DNA of 64,000 nt from contig NZ_JAPDMX010000002.1 of assembly GCF_025971955.1 (NCBI RefSeq), forward strand, positions 62,001 to 126,000. The letters run 5' to 3'. The translations under genes were made by a program, and so were the position numbers. The first letter of the stretch is position 1. Each line of letters begins with the position of its first letter. Source of the DNA: Shewanella subflava (lineage in GTDB: Bacteria > Pseudomonadota > Gammaproteobacteria > Enterobacterales > Shewanellaceae). The notes under the pieces are model-generated. The model did not search any database, was not told the DNA's origin, and worked only from the letters and a program-made list of their open reading frames with translations. Of this stretch, positions 34,253 to 44,475 are shown piece by piece.

Positions 34253-34741
34253 TTAGATTTTGGGTACAAAGCTTGATGTGTTTTCCAAGTAGTCAAAAAA
34301 CCACTGAATAACCACACCAAATTCGGGTACGAGTACTGATTCCTTCCACCAACTGGTTGAAGGAAAACCGGTAAATGCATCCATGAAAAATAGTAACGCG
34401 CTGACGATTAACGCCCCGCGAATAGCACCAAAACACACACCAAGTACTCTATCTGTACCTGATAAACCGGTTTTAGCAACGAGTTGACCAAGAAGGTAAT
34501 TAACTAAGGCACCAATAATAAGCGTTGCGATAAAAAGAATAGCAATAGCAACGCCGTTGCGCACCATTTCATCTTGCATTTGCGATAAATGAACGGCGAG
34601 GTCGAGATAAAACTGACTGGCGATAAAAAAAGCCGCAAACCATACCACTAATGACATGGCTTCTTTAGCAAACCCACGCACTAAACTAATGAGGGTAGAT
34701 AAGCTAATAACAATAATAATTGCGTAATCAATCCAAACCAT
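34253..34741 (-). CDS. cvpA: CvpA family inner-membrane protein
   Basis: 162 residues with four hydrophobic helices (about 5-22, 28-45, 62-85, 100-120), starting [20 protein letters not shown]. Homologues are needed for colicin V production and bile/envelope tolerance in E. coli and relatives. Located between dedD and purF, as usual. Confidence 0.93.
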   Translation of the reverse strand: MVWIDYAIIIVISLSTLISLVRGFAKEAMSLVVWFAAFFIASQFYLDLAVHLSQMQDEMVRNGVAIAILFIATLIIGALVNYLLGQLVAKTGLSGTDRVLGVCFGAIRGALIVSALLFFMDAFTGFPSTSWWKESVLVPEFGVVIQWFFDYLENTSSFVPKI

Positions 34742-34932
34742 TGGGATGGGGATCCGGGTAACCTTTAAGACGGCGCGATTCTAACAGAGGTGAAGACTTT
34801 TCTCACCCCTATCAACCAAATTAATCATACATGAATAAGAACAATCAATTTACACTATAAACAAATTAGCGGTAGAGCGAATAAAACCCTAGCGAATCAG
34901 ACAATAAAATCACAAGCTGCGATCATCAACCA

Positions 34933-35619
34933 CTATTTGTCCATCGGATCGTAAATCACAATTTTGCCTTTTAACCCGGTTAATTTGGTAATTGCCGCTT
35001 GGCGAGATTCAAGCTTTTGTTTTGAGACTTCTGGACCAACAAACACACGGGTTAATTTACCTTCAACCGGTTTGGTTGGCAGGGTATAAGCGGTATAACC
35101 TGATAACCGTAATTGTGCGATTAACGCCTCAACATTTTTGGCGTTATTAAAACCACCCAGTTGCAGTGTATAGCCGGATTTAATTACACTTTTTTGTGTT
35201 GGTGTTGATGTTGCTGTTTGGGTTTGAGGCTTGTCGATAACCTTTTTTGTCTGCTCTTTCACTGGTGGCGTTTTAGTAACTACGACTTCTTTTGCAGTCT
35301 CGCTTTTTGCAACCGGCTTGCTGGCGGTAACTTCATCGATGTTACCTAATGGAACTACATCATCACTGACTGTATTTTTAGCAAGTTGGGGCTGTTCTGC
35401 TTCACTTGAATCAATATCTACACTGGCAATCTCAAGTACTTCAAACTCTTCTGGTGACGCATCATTATTTTGATACGAGTTAACGGGGCGTAGAGGAATT
35501 TCTGTAAATTCTTCTACTACTTTGGCTTTTTTTCCGTCCAGAAGATCAGGCAAAAAAATCACCCCAAGCGCGACAACTACGATGGTTCCAACTAAGCGGT
35601 TTTGAAATTGACGTTTCAA
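34933..35619 (-). CDS. dedD: DedD-like SPOR-domain cell-division protein
   Basis: 228 residues: a short cytoplasmic tail, one membrane helix (about 9-25, VGTIVVVALGVIFLPDLL), a Pro/Thr/Lys-rich periplasmic linker and a C-terminal SPOR domain (about 148-225, YTLQLGGFNNAKNVEAL ... RVFVGPE). SPOR domains bind denuded septal peptidoglycan. Spacing to folC is 15 bp, so they are likely one transcript. 191 bp separate it from cvpA. Confidence 0.92.
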   Translation of the reverse strand: MKRQFQNRLVGTIVVVALGVIFLPDLLDGKKAKVVEEFTEIPLRPVNSYQNNDASPEEFEVLEIASVDIDSSEAEQPQLAKNTVSDDVVPLGNIDEVTASKPVAKSETAKEVVVTKTPPVKEQTKKVIDKPQTQTATSTPTQKSVIKSGYTLQLGGFNNAKNVEALIAQLRLSGYTAYTLPTKPVEGKLTRVFVGPEVSKQKLESRQAAITKLTGLKGKIVIYDPMDK

Positions 35620-35634
35620 GATAATTTCCCAGTA

Positions 35635-36942
35635 TTACATTTTTGATTTAAAAGCAGCGACAGTATAAAAAGAGCCAAATACAATTACCACATCATCAGG
35701 CTGAATAGTAGCGTTAATCGATTGCCAAGCGTCATCCACATCATCAAAAGTATTGATGTTTAATTTATTTTGAGTGTTTGTTTGCGCTTGTTCCAAAGTT
35801 TGTAGTTGATGTTGCAGCTGTAATGAAGTTGCGCCACGCTCCGTGGATAAGGTCACTAAGTTCCATTGGTCAATCACCTCAATCAGCTCAGCAAAAACAC
35901 CAGCTATATCTTTGTCTTTAAGCATACCGCACAGGGCAATGACCTTACCTGATGCATTGGCGTTTTGCGCCAACTTTTGACGTAATTGCAGCGCTAAATA
36001 TTTTGCCGCATGGGGATTATGGGCAACATCTAACAACACTAACGGAGCTTGATTCACACACTCTAGCCGACCAGGTAATGTTGCTAATGCCAATCCGCGG
36101 TTAATATCAGCAACGCTAATTTGTGGCCAAATTTGATTAACTAAAGCCACTACACAGGCAGCATTTGCTAATGGCAGTGAAGGTAGCGTTAAAGATGGCC
36201 ATTGCAAGGCTTTAGTCGAGAATGACCAGCTGTCGGCGTGTAGTTGATATTCGAACTCATGGCCCACTCTGATTAATTGACACGCTATACTTTGTGCATA
36301 TTCAGTAACCGATTGGGGCAAATTAGGCTCACCTATAATACTGATACAGCCTTTGCGGCATACGCCGGCTTTTTCGCGGCCCACTAATTCGCGCGTATTA
36401 CCTAAATATTCTTGATGGTCTAAATCAATGGAAGTGATAATTGTCGCGGTAGAGTCAATCATATTGGTGGCATCTAAACGCCCTCCTAGACCCACTTCTA
36501 AAATGATCACATCTAATTTAGCTTGTTTAAATAAGTACAAGCCAGCCAATGTTGCGTATTCAAAAAAGGTCAATGATATTTCAGCTCTAGCTTGTTCAAT
36601 GGCCTCAAAAGCTTCGATAAACTCTTGGTCAAGACAATCTTTTTGATTAATACGCACGCGTTCGTTGTAGCGTAATAAATGTGGTGAACTGTAAACGCCT
36701 ACCGTTTTTCCGCTTTGGATTAATACAGACTCAAGCATGGCGCAGGTGGTGCCTTTACCATTTGTTCCTGCAACCGTAATCACCTGCGCAGGCGCTAAAT
36801 CCATCAGCGCCAATCGCTCGGCAACCTCAGAAACTCTTGCCAGTCCCATATCAATTTCACTTGGGTGAATAGCTAATAAGTAGTGCAACCATTCATCTAA
36901 ATTTGCTTGATGGTTTGGCATCGCGATTTTAATTGTATCCAT
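35635..36942 (-). CDS. folC: Dihydrofolate / folylpolyglutamate synthase
   Basis: Adds glutamate to dihydropteroate and folates. 435 residues (family about 420-440). Visible: ATP-binding loop TVAGTNGKGTTCAMLE, the SPHLLRYNERVRIN segment, EVGLGGRLDATN, DHQEYLGNT and the C-terminal DVAHNPHAAKYL. In E. coli, Vibrio and, as I recall, most Shewanella, accD stands between truA and folC. Here only 23 bp separate the two genes. Confidence 0.96.
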   Translation of the reverse strand: MDTIKIAMPNHQANLDEWLHYLLAIHPSEIDMGLARVSEVAERLALMDLAPAQVITVAGTNGKGTTCAMLESVLIQSGKTVGVYSSPHLLRYNERVRINQKDCLDQEFIEAFEAIEQARAEISLTFFEYATLAGLYLFKQAKLDVIILEVGLGGRLDATNMIDSTATIITSIDLDHQEYLGNTRELVGREKAGVCRKGCISIIGEPNLPQSVTEYAQSIACQLIRVGHEFEYQLHADSWSFSTKALQWPSLTLPSLPLANAACVVALVNQIWPQISVADINRGLALATLPGRLECVNQAPLVLLDVAHNPHAAKYLALQLRQKLAQNANASGKVIALCGMLKDKDIAGVFAELIEVIDQWNLVTLSTERGATSLQLQHQLQTLEQAQTNTQNKLNINTFDDVDDAWQSINATIQPDDVVIVFGSFYTVAAFKSKM

Positions 36943-36965
36943 CTAAGTGGCAGCCTTACAGTGTA

Positions 36966-37751
36966 TTAATCCAGCATAAACAAAGGCCCTAAGGCCAGTT
37001 TTGGCAAATCATATTGTTCAGGATAGGTCACATCAACTAAGTATAAACCATTGGGTTTTGCGGTTGCCGCAGCTAAATTTCGATCTTTCGCCATTAACAA
37101 TTGGCCTAACCAATCTAGCGGTTGATTACCTAATCCGACTTCGATTAATGAACCGACAATATTTCGCACCATGTGATGTAAAAAAGCATTGGCTTTAATA
37201 TCGACCATGATATACATGCCTTGGCGGGTAACTCGCACATGATGCACATTTCGAAATGGTGTATTTGATTGGCACTGTACCGCCCTAAAACTGGTGAAAT
37301 CATGCTCTCCAAGTAACACTTGTGCCGCCTGATGCATGCGAGATTCATCAATATCACCATGATAATGACTCACGCCTTGACGTAGGATCCCTGGGCGTAA
37401 AGCATGGTTATAAATGATATAACGATAACGCCTAGCGGTAGCACTAAAGCGAGCATGGAAGCTGTCATCAACCTCTTTTGCCCAGCGAACGGCTATTGTG
37501 TCAGGCAATTGCGTGTTTACACCAAATGTCCATGCTGACATAGGACGAATCACATCGGTTTCAAAATGCACCACCTGACCGGTTCCGTGAACACCAGAGT
37601 CCGTTCGGCCCGCACACAACACTTCAACCGGTTTATTGGCAATATACGAAAGCGCTTTTTCTAATTGTGCCTGAACAGAATCCACTTCTGCCTGGCGCTG
37701 CCAACCAAAATAGTTGCTGCCATCATATTCGACACCTAAGGCTATCCGCAT
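36966..37751 (-). CDS. truA: tRNA pseudouridine(38-40) synthase
   Basis: Converts uridines 38-40 of the anticodon arm to pseudouridine. 261 residues. Catalytic Asp in [18 protein letters not shown]-binding RYRYIIYN, and the C-terminal [17 protein letters not shown] are present. Positioned after fimV and directly before folC on the minus strand. No terminator at its end, so cotranscription with folC is likely. Confidence 0.97.
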   Translation of the reverse strand: MRIALGVEYDGSNYFGWQRQAEVDSVQAQLEKALSYIANKPVEVLCAGRTDSGVHGTGQVVHFETDVIRPMSAWTFGVNTQLPDTIAVRWAKEVDDSFHARFSATARRYRYIIYNHALRPGILRQGVSHYHGDIDESRMHQAAQVLLGEHDFTSFRAVQCQSNTPFRNVHHVRVTRQGMYIMVDIKANAFLHHMVRNIVGSLIEVGLGNQPLDWLGQLLMAKDRNLAAATAKPNGLYLVDVTYPEQYDLPKLALGPLFMLD

Positions 37752-37796
37752 AACTTGACCCTTTCACTTTAAAATGGCGCGTATTTTAGCACAAAA

Positions 37797-37824
37797 AAAA
37801 CGACGCTGGTCTAAGCGTCGTTTT
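37797..37824 (-). terminator. fimV terminator
   Basis: 11-bp perfect stem AAAACGACGCT / AGCGTCGTTTT with a 6-nt loop; the minus strand continues with a T8 tract. 18 bp beyond the fimV stop. Confidence 0.88.
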
Positions 37825-37841
37825 AAAAAAGAGCCTTAAAC

Positions 37842-40800
37842 TTAGGTTAATTTTCTTAATAAAGCATTGGCTTCAGCTTGCTGACGAGAATTACCATCAT
37901 TTTGCACTTCTTTTAACAGTGCTTTGGCGCTATCTTCATCTTCAATCTCAATGTAGGCACGGGCTAAATCTAACTTAGCATTCACTGAGTTTTCTTCATC
38001 ATCGACATCCACCATATTGGCATTACCCAACAATGATTCAACCCCACCCATATCAACATCGACATCTTTGTAATTATCAGAAACCGGACCACCATCTTCA
38101 TCGGCATCGTTAAGTAATTTATTAATATCAATAAAACCATTTTCACGCTCAAAATGACTTAACTCTGCTTCAGTTATCTGTGGTGAAGTCGCCTGCCCCT
38201 CTTCTTTGTCTAGTGCTGCAAGGGCTTCATCAACGGTAAGACCATCCTCATCTAGCACAAACTCGTCGTCAGAGAAGTCATCAGATAACGTAAATTCCGT
38301 TAGGTCATAATCGCTAAAATCAGTTGCATCATCTTTAGCGCTGAGATTTGAAATGGCCTGATTGTTAGAAGAAGACTTATTTGCGCTATTAAAGAGATCC
38401 GTTTCCCAATCCAACATATTTTCTTGTGGCTTTTTAGCCGCTTTCAAATCATTGAAAAAACCAGAATCTTTTTCAGCTTTAACGTTTGTGCCTTTTATTT
38501 TAGTCACATCAACATCTGACTCTGAATCAATATCAGTTTCAAATGAGAGAGAATCAAAATCTGTAGCATCCTCATCTTCTGCTGAAGCTAAACCTGCTTC
38601 CTCCGCCCCCATACTCGCTAACAGGGCATCAAGTTCATTTTCAGCATCTGATAGTATTGAATCATCAATCTCATCAGCTGAGAGAGCGTTGGTATCTTTA
38701 GTATCACTAGCATTTAATAGCTCAGATTCTAAGGTATTTAAATCCAAATCTTCATTGGTTGTAGCGGGTTCTTTAGCTTGTTCTAACTCAGCAATCAACC
38801 CTGTTAAATCATCAGCTTCATCATCGGCAATCATGTCTAGAGACAGGTTGTCATTAGCTTCATCTTCCATGCTAGCCATTTCTAAATCAGCTAACAGTGC
38901 GTCTAAATGATGATCATTTTCTGGAACTTCGTCGAAATCAAGAGCTTCATCAGAATCAAAACTGGCTAATAATTCATTTAAGTCGTCATCAGCTTCAAGG
39001 GGCGACTTCACAGGGGGAGTATCGACTAAACCTTCGTTGTCTTCAGCGACATCGACCGAGCTATGTTCTGCAGAGTTAAGCGCAGCACTTTGTGGGTCTT
39101 CAGTTTCAGTGACATCCTGTGAATCAAAGCTGGCTAACAAGGCATCGATGTCATCATCTTCTGCTACATCAACATCTTTGCTGATAACTTCATCGTCTGA
39201 CTCAAGTTCTGCGGCGATTGCATCAGTTAAGTCTTCATTATCATCGACCGAGCTATCTTCTGCAGAGCTATCTTCATCTGAGCTAAGCGCAGCGCTTTGT
39301 GGGTCTACAGTTTCAGTGACATCCTGTGAATCAAAGCTGGCTAACAAGGCATCGATGTCATCATCTTCTGCTACATCAACATCTTTGCTGATAACTTCAT
39401 CGTCTGACTCAAGTTCTGCGGCGATTGCATCAGTTAAGTCTTCATTATCATCATCTGAGCTATCTTCATCGGAGCTAACCGCAGCGCTTTGTGGGTCTTC
39501 AGTTTCAGTGACATCCTGTGTATCAAAGCTGGCTAACAAGGCATCGATGTCATCATCTTCTGCTACATCAACATCTTTGCTGATTACCTCATCGTCTGAT
39601 TCAAGTTCTGCGGCGATTGCATCAGTTAGGTCTTCATTATCATCGACCGAGCTATCTTCTGCAGAGCTATCTTCATCTGAGCTAAGCGCAGCGCTTTGTG
39701 GGTCTACAGTTTCAGTGACATCCTGTGAATCAAAGCTGGCTAACAAGGCATCGATGTCATCATCTTCTGCTACAGCAACATCTTTGCTGATTACCTCATC
39801 GTCTGATTCAAGTTCTGCGGCGATTGCATCAGTTAAGTCTTCATTATCATTGACCGAGCTATCTTCATCAGAGCTAACCGCAGCACTTTGTGGGTATTCA
39901 GTTTCAGTGACATCCTGTGTATCAAAGCTGGCTAACAAGGCATCGATGTCACCATCTTCTGCTACATCAACATCTTTGCTGATTACCTCATCGTCTGATT
40001 CAAGTTCAGCGGCGATTACATCAGTTAAGTCTTCATTATCATCTGAGCTATCTTCATCTGAGCTAAGCGCAGCGCTTTGTGGGTCTACAGTTTCAGAGGC
40101 ATCTTGAGTTTCAAAGCTGGCTAACAAGGCATCGATATCATCGTCGGCTTCAGTCGCAGACAGGCTATTTAGATCATTATCAGATCCTAACTCAGCATCA
40201 ATGTTAGCAATCAAATCATCCTTGCCTGCTGACTCAGTCGCCACATCACTGTCATCTGAATCAAATCCGGCTAGCAGTGAGTCGATGTCGTCTTCATCGA
40301 CTTTGCTATCGAGATTATCGGTAAGTGTTTCAGAAACATTGATATCATCATCTGGCAAATCAAAACCAGCTAACAGATCGTCTATATTATCTTGTTCGCT
40401 TGATACTGCTGTTTTTGGGGTGTCATCAATTAAATCAGCTGGCTGATCATCAATATTTGCCAATAGGGCATCTAAATCATCTTCCGGAGCAGGCAATACC
40501 GCGGGCTCATCAAGATCATCATCTAACCCAGCAAGCAAATTATCGAGATCTTCATCGGTTTCTAAAGGGTCAAGTTCAGAGTCTTGCTCCTCCATCGCCT
40601 CTGCCCAAAGGTCATCTAATGAAGTGACCTCATCGTCTTCTTCAATCTCAGGCTCTGGCGATTTTTCAGGCTCTTCAATGAACATGGCCGCAGCCATATC
40701 CATTTGGTCATCATCGATATGCAGATCTGTTTCAGGCTGCATATCTAAACTGTCTAAATCGAGAAGATCATCAATGGACTCTTCATCGTCACTATCAAGA

Positions 40801-41834
40801 TGAACAGCAAGATCTTCTAAGTCATTTTCATTGTTAGCATCAGACACCGCATTTTTGGGCTCTGAAACCGTTTCAGTTGCCGATTTAGGCTGTTCTTCCT
40901 TGGCCCCTGTACGACGACGCAATATTAGAAAAATCACCCCAAATACCAATAAAATGGGTAAAGTAGCGGCGGCAATTAACAAACCGGTATTATTAGTCAA
41001 ATTACGCCAAAAATCAGAAGGTTGTTCTATTTCTGGCTTGTTTGCCTCTTCCAATTCTGTGGCCAACATTTCATTTTTATTAACTAACAGCTGATGCTTT
41101 TCAAGTTGTAATTGAACATCCTCTTCCAGATTACTGATTATCTGAGTCAGCTCTTCTATTTTCTGTTTTAATACTTGATTATCGCTTCGGGTTACCATTA
41201 ATTGATCTTGCGCTCTAGCAAGCTCATCGGTCAGCATTAAAGTTTTATTATTCGCTTTGTCGAGGTCGGCATTTAATTGTGCAATCTCATTTTTATTAGC
41301 AGCGCTTAGCGGCTCGGTCTTGGCAACCAAATTAGGTTGTTGCGGTGTGATTTGTAATGGCTTTTCTGGCGTAACAGGTTTTGGTTGAACTGGTTTAACC
41401 ACATTGTTGTTGGCAGAAGGTCTTGGTGTGGCTGCAGCTCTGGCTGTTCTGGCTAATCTGTCATCCCGTTCGGCACGCAATTTAGCTTGCGCTTTGGGGA
41501 TGGCTGCCATCACTTCAGCTGAAGGTATGACTAAAATCATACCTTTTTCGAGGCTATTATAATTATTGTCGCTGAATGCATGTGGGTTGGCATCAAATAA
41601 TGCCGACATCACTTGATAAATAGTGACTTTATCGCTTGGTCTAACTTTCTGAGCTATGCTCCAAAAAGTATCAGAAGGCGTCGTAGGACCATACTGCCGT
41701 GCTTGTTTAACCTCGCCATTGGGTCCGGTAATTTTAAGCGTATCGGCCTGTGCCGAAGCAATAAGCTGGGTAGCAGAGATTGCTGTGGTGGCACATAAAA
41801 GTAAACCCACCCAATATGAAGTACGAGATGTCAT
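37842..41834 (-). CDS. fimV: FimV/HubP-like polar peptidoglycan-binding hub protein
   Basis: 1330 residues. Signal peptide, FimV N-terminal LysM-like domain (about 45-105, PSDTFWSIAQKVRPSDKVTIYQVM), Pro-rich linker, coiled coil (about 180-265), one membrane helix (about 284-306) followed by RRR, a very acidic cytoplasmic region (about 310-1230) and a C-terminal TPR-like FimV_C segment (LDLARAYIEIEDEDSAKALL). In Vibrio and Shewanella these organise the cell pole (chemotaxis, flagellum, ParA-type partners) and support type IV pili. The acidic region contains long tandem repeats with the core DDIDALLASFD (see repeat entry). Length varies greatly between strains. Confidence 0.93.
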   Translation of the reverse strand: MTSRTSYWVGLLLCATTAISATQLIASAQADTLKITGPNGEVKQARQYGPTTPSDTFWSIAQKVRPSDKVTIYQVMSALFDANPHAFSDNNYNSLEKGMILVIPSAEVMAAIPKAQAKLRAERDDRLARTARAAATPRPSANNNVVKPVQPKPVTPEKPLQITPQQPNLVAKTEPLSAANKNEIAQLNADLDKANNKTLMLTDELARAQDQLMVTRSDNQVLKQKIEELTQIISNLEEDVQLQLEKHQLLVNKNEMLATELEEANKPEIEQPSDFWRNLTNNTGLLIAAATLPILLVFGVIFLILRRRTGAKEEQPKSATETVSEPKNAVSDANNENDLEDLAVHLDSDDEESIDDLLDLDSLDMQPETDLHIDDDQMDMAAAMFIEEPEKSPEPEIEEDDEVTSLDDLWAEAMEEQDSELDPLETDEDLDNLLAGLDDDLDEPAVLPAPEDDLDALLANIDDQPADLIDDTPKTAVSSEQDNIDDLLAGFDLPDDDINVSETLTDNLDSKVDEDDIDSLLAGFDSDDSDVATESAGKDDLIANIDAELGSDNDLNSLSATEADDDIDALLASFETQDASETVDPQSAALSSDEDSSDDNEDLTDVIAAELESDDEVISKDVDVAEDGDIDALLASFDTQDVTETEYPQSAAVSSDEDSSVNDNEDLTDAIAAELESDDEVISKDVAVAEDDDIDALLASFDSQDVTETVDPQSAALSSDEDSSAEDSSVDDNEDLTDAIAAELESDDEVISKDVDVAEDDDIDALLASFDTQDVTETEDPQSAAVSSDEDSSDDDNEDLTDAIAAELESDDEVISKDVDVAEDDDIDALLASFDSQDVTETVDPQSAALSSDEDSSAEDSSVDDNEDLTDAIAAELESDDEVISKDVDVAEDDDIDALLASFDSQDVTETEDPQSAALNSAEHSSVDVAEDNEGLVDTPPVKSPLEADDDLNELLASFDSDEALDFDEVPENDHHLDALLADLEMASMEDEANDNLSLDMIADDEADDLTGLIAELEQAKEPATTNEDLDLNTLESELLNASDTKDTNALSADEIDDSILSDAENELDALLASMGAEEAGLASAEDEDATDFDSLSFETDIDSESDVDVTKIKGTNVKAEKDSGFFNDLKAAKKPQENMLDWETDLFNSANKSSSNNQAISNLSAKDDATDFSDYDLTEFTLSDDFSDDEFVLDEDGLTVDEALAALDKEEGQATSPQITEAELSHFERENGFIDINKLLNDADEDGGPVSDNYKDVDVDMGGVESLLGNANMVDVDDEENSVNAKLDLARAYIEIEDEDSAKALLKEVQNDGNSRQQAEANALLRKLT
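39037..40130 (-). repeat. Higher-order tandem repeats in fimV
   Basis: The word CTAACAAGGC recurs at 39134, 39341, 39533, 39740, 39932 and 40121, giving periods 207, 192, 207, 192 and 189 bp. The alternation shows that a two-unit block of 399 bp was duplicated. All periods are multiples of three, so the protein stays in frame (69- and 64-residue units rich in Asp, Glu and Ser). Units are nearly identical, indicating recent expansion or gene conversion. Confidence 0.92.
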
Positions 41835-42014
41835 TCAGTCCTTCCCTTTTAGCACGAAATATTTGTCATCATGACAACTGGCTTTAGGTCATTTTTTTCG
41901 TTTGTTATATGCCTATAAATTTCGTTAGTTGTTATTGATAAATGAAATTTTGGCATTTTTACGACTATAAACTAAGTTTGTCAGCCCTGCTACATTGAGG
42001 CAAGCCTAAAACTA

Positions 42015-42041
42015 AAAAAGCCCACAATATGCGGGCTTTTT
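42015..42041 (-). terminator. asd terminator
   Basis: AAAAAGCCC / GGGCTTTTT stem downstream of asd; on the minus strand it ends in T6. A second perfect dyad, CTATTACCT-G-AGGTAATAG (42055-42073), lies between it and the stop codon. Confidence 0.85.
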
Positions 42042-42089
42042 ACACTAAATCACTCTATTACCTGAGGTAATAGTTAATTCATCGGCTAC

Positions 42090-43106
42090 TTAGTAGTAAT
42101 CACGAATAAGAATTTCAGCAATTTGTACACTGTTTAAGGCCGCACCCTTACGAATGTTATCGGCCGTTACCCATAAATTTATACCATGAGAATGAGAAAT
42201 ATCTTTTCTGATACGTCCAACAAAAACAGGATCATGTCCAGCAGAGTCTGTTACCGCCGTTGGATAATCATCATCACTTTCAAAAAGTACCACACCTGGT
42301 GCATCGCGAAGCACAGATTTTACCGCTTCTGCATCAACGGGCTCACGGGTTTCAAGGTGAACGGCTTCAGAGTGACCATAAAATACTGGCACACGAACCG
42401 CCGTTGGGTTGACGACAATTTCGTCATCGCCAAAGATTTTTTGTGTTTCCCACACCATTTTCATTTCTTCTTTGGTGTAGCCGTTTTCCATAAATTTATC
42501 AATTTGTGGTAACACGTTAAACGCAATTTGTTTTGGATAAACACTGGGTTCTGCAGGTAAGCCTTGTAATAATTTAGCGCATTGTCCGGCTAATTCATCG
42601 ATGGCTTTTTTACCCGTACCAGATACTGATTGATACGTGGCCACGTTAATCCGTGTAATACCAAATGCATCATAGATTGGCTTTAAGGCAACCAACATTT
42701 GAATGGTTGAGCAATTCGGGTTGGCGATAATATTGCGGTTACGAAAATCAGCAATGGCCTCTGGGTTAACTTCTGGTACCACTAATGGGATATCGATGTC
42801 ATATCTAAAGTGTGAAGTATTATCAATCACCACACAGCCAGCTTCTGCTGCTATTGGCGCCCACTTTGCAGACACGTCACCACCAGCCGAAAAGAACCCA
42901 ATTTGTGCCTGAGTCCAGTCGAATTTTTCTACATCAAGAATTTCAACTTGCTTACCATGAAAACTAACGGTTTCACCAGCACTGCGACTACTCGCTAAAG
43001 GAAATAACTTAGCAACCGGAAAATTACGCTCTTCAAGGATCTCAATCATTGTTTGACCCACTGCGCCCGATGCACCTAAAACGACAACATTAAATTCTTG
43101 AGACAT
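42090..43106 (-). CDS. asd: Aspartate-semialdehyde dehydrogenase
   Basis: Reduces aspartyl phosphate to aspartate semialdehyde for lysine, DAP, threonine and methionine synthesis. 338 residues. NADP loop VVLGASGAVGQTM, catalytic Cys in NPNCSTIQM, and the His-containing VPVFYGHSEAVH are intact. It is therefore an active Asd of the shorter Vibrio/Gram-positive-like type rather than the inactive Usg paralogue that occupies this place in E. coli. Another asd copy elsewhere in the genome cannot be excluded. Confidence 0.92.
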   Translation of the reverse strand: MSQEFNVVVLGASGAVGQTMIEILEERNFPVAKLFPLASSRSAGETVSFHGKQVEILDVEKFDWTQAQIGFFSAGGDVSAKWAPIAAEAGCVVIDNTSHFRYDIDIPLVVPEVNPEAIADFRNRNIIANPNCSTIQMLVALKPIYDAFGITRINVATYQSVSGTGKKAIDELAGQCAKLLQGLPAEPSVYPKQIAFNVLPQIDKFMENGYTKEEMKMVWETQKIFGDDEIVVNPTAVRVPVFYGHSEAVHLETREPVDAEAVKSVLRDAPGVVLFESDDDYPTAVTDSAGHDPVFVGRIRKDISHSHGINLWVTADNIRKGAALNSVQIAEILIRDYY

Positions 43107-43270
43107 ATTAACGCCCGACTCCTAATAATCTTATTGAACAGACAATCTACCTAGTTTATTGAGCATATGCTAGGGTTGAATAGTGAAAAATGTCGTGATT
43201 TAGCTGATTTTTTCTCAACTGACTACACTTGTCGCAAAATAGCTAAAGAATGCCTAATAAATAGTAATAA

Positions 43271-44413
43271 TTACTGTGAAAACCCCAATGAATGTAACAT
43301 GTTTATGCAATCTGAACTTGCAGAAAATGCATTATCACTGGCAGCTTTCACGGCTAGGGCACTAAATTCACGACGATGAGTGTGGTGTTTTCTAAGCAAA
43401 TCAAACCCTGCTGCGGTATGAAATGACTGCCTAAATAACGCATCGTCATCACGAAGATCGAATACCAAACGGCACATTTTAAGTAGCTTGCTTTCATCTA
43501 ATTCGGCGTTATTTAACCACTGCTGAAACTCAAATTGAGGTAATAGCGCCGTAAGTGATTTGGTCGGTTGTCGTTGTAATAGTAGGCAAAGGGCTTGATA
43601 TAACATAAACGTCCCCCTTGCTTTGCCCTCTAGGCTATAACCGGCAATATGCGGTGTGGCAAATTCAACTAAAGGCACCAACTCTGCGATAGGCTTAGGT
43701 TCCCCCTCCCACACATCTAAAATGACTTTTACATCATCGCGAGTTTGCTTCACTTTGATGAGAGCATGATTATCAATCACTTCACCTCGACAGCAATTCA
43801 TCAGCCAAGTGTTTGGCTTCAATGTATTGAGGCGTGTTTCATCAAATAAATACCATGTCTTATGTGGACCCACTTTGGTAATAGGCACATGCAACGAAAT
43901 CACATCGGCCTTGGCAATTAACTCATCGAGTGAGGCAAATTGACGGCTATCGCCCTCGGCCTGTTTAATCGGATCGCACAATATAACCTGTAAACCATAG
44001 GCTTCGAAACACTTAGCTGCGGCAGTCCCTGTATTGCCTGCTCCAACAATGCCAATCACTTTGCCTTTTAACTGTGTTCCCTGTCGCTTGGCAAGCTCTA
44101 GCAATGCGATAAAAGCAAATTCGCCTACAGCGGTGGCATTACAACCAGGAGCACTGGAAAACGCAATACCTCGTTGTTGTAAGTAATCTAAATCTATGTG
44201 GTCGGTTCCAATGGTGGCACTGCCAACAAATACAAGCTTTGTCGCCGCTTCAATTAATGCCTGATCCACTTTCGTTACAGAACGCACTAATAAGACATCA
44301 GCATCTTTGACTTGCTCAGCCGTTAAGGTGCGACCGTTAACAAACTCAATTTGGCCAAATTCAGCAAATAATGCCTCAACATAAGGCATATTTTCATCAG
44401 CAACTATTTTCAT
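43271..44413 (-). CDS. pdxB: Erythronate-4-phosphate dehydrogenase
   Basis: Second step of DXP-dependent pyridoxal phosphate synthesis. 380 residues. N-terminal [24 protein letters not shown]-binding [17 protein letters not shown], the catalytic [13 protein letters not shown] and [16 protein letters not shown] are present. The NCCRG (with Cys where most relatives have Ser/Ala) is a small difference. 164 bp upstream of asd; no terminator between. Confidence 0.96.
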   Translation of the reverse strand: MKIVADENMPYVEALFAEFGQIEFVNGRTLTAEQVKDADVLLVRSVTKVDQALIEAATKLVFVGSATIGTDHIDLDYLQQRGIAFSSAPGCNATAVGEFAFIALLELAKRQGTQLKGKVIGIVGAGNTGTAAAKCFEAYGLQVILCDPIKQAEGDSRQFASLDELIAKADVISLHVPITKVGPHKTWYLFDETRLNTLKPNTWLMNCCRGEVIDNHALIKVKQTRDDVKVILDVWEGEPKPIAELVPLVEFATPHIAGYSLEGKARGTFMLYQALCLLLQRQPTKSLTALLPQFEFQQWLNNAELDESKLLKMCRLVFDLRDDDALFRQSFHTAAGFDLLRKHHTHRREFSALAVKAASDNAFSASSDCINMLHSLGFSQ

Positions 44414-44440
44414 GGACTTTCTACACTTTTAATAACAAAA

Positions 44441-44459
44441 AAGGCGCACAATGCGCCTT
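44441..44459 (-). terminator. glnS terminator
   Basis: 8-bp perfect stem AAGGCGCA / TGCGCCTT with a 3-nt loop, followed on the minus strand by TTTTTTGTTATT. It ends 16 bp from the glnS stop. Confidence 0.85.
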
Positions 44460-44475
44460 AATTTCATAAGATGTT

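Noticed and set aside
39037..40107. 356-codon plus-strand Ser-rich frame opposite fimV
   Set aside because: It is the shadow of the acidic fimV repeats; the Ser/Leu-rich composition follows from the opposite strand and it has no start signal.
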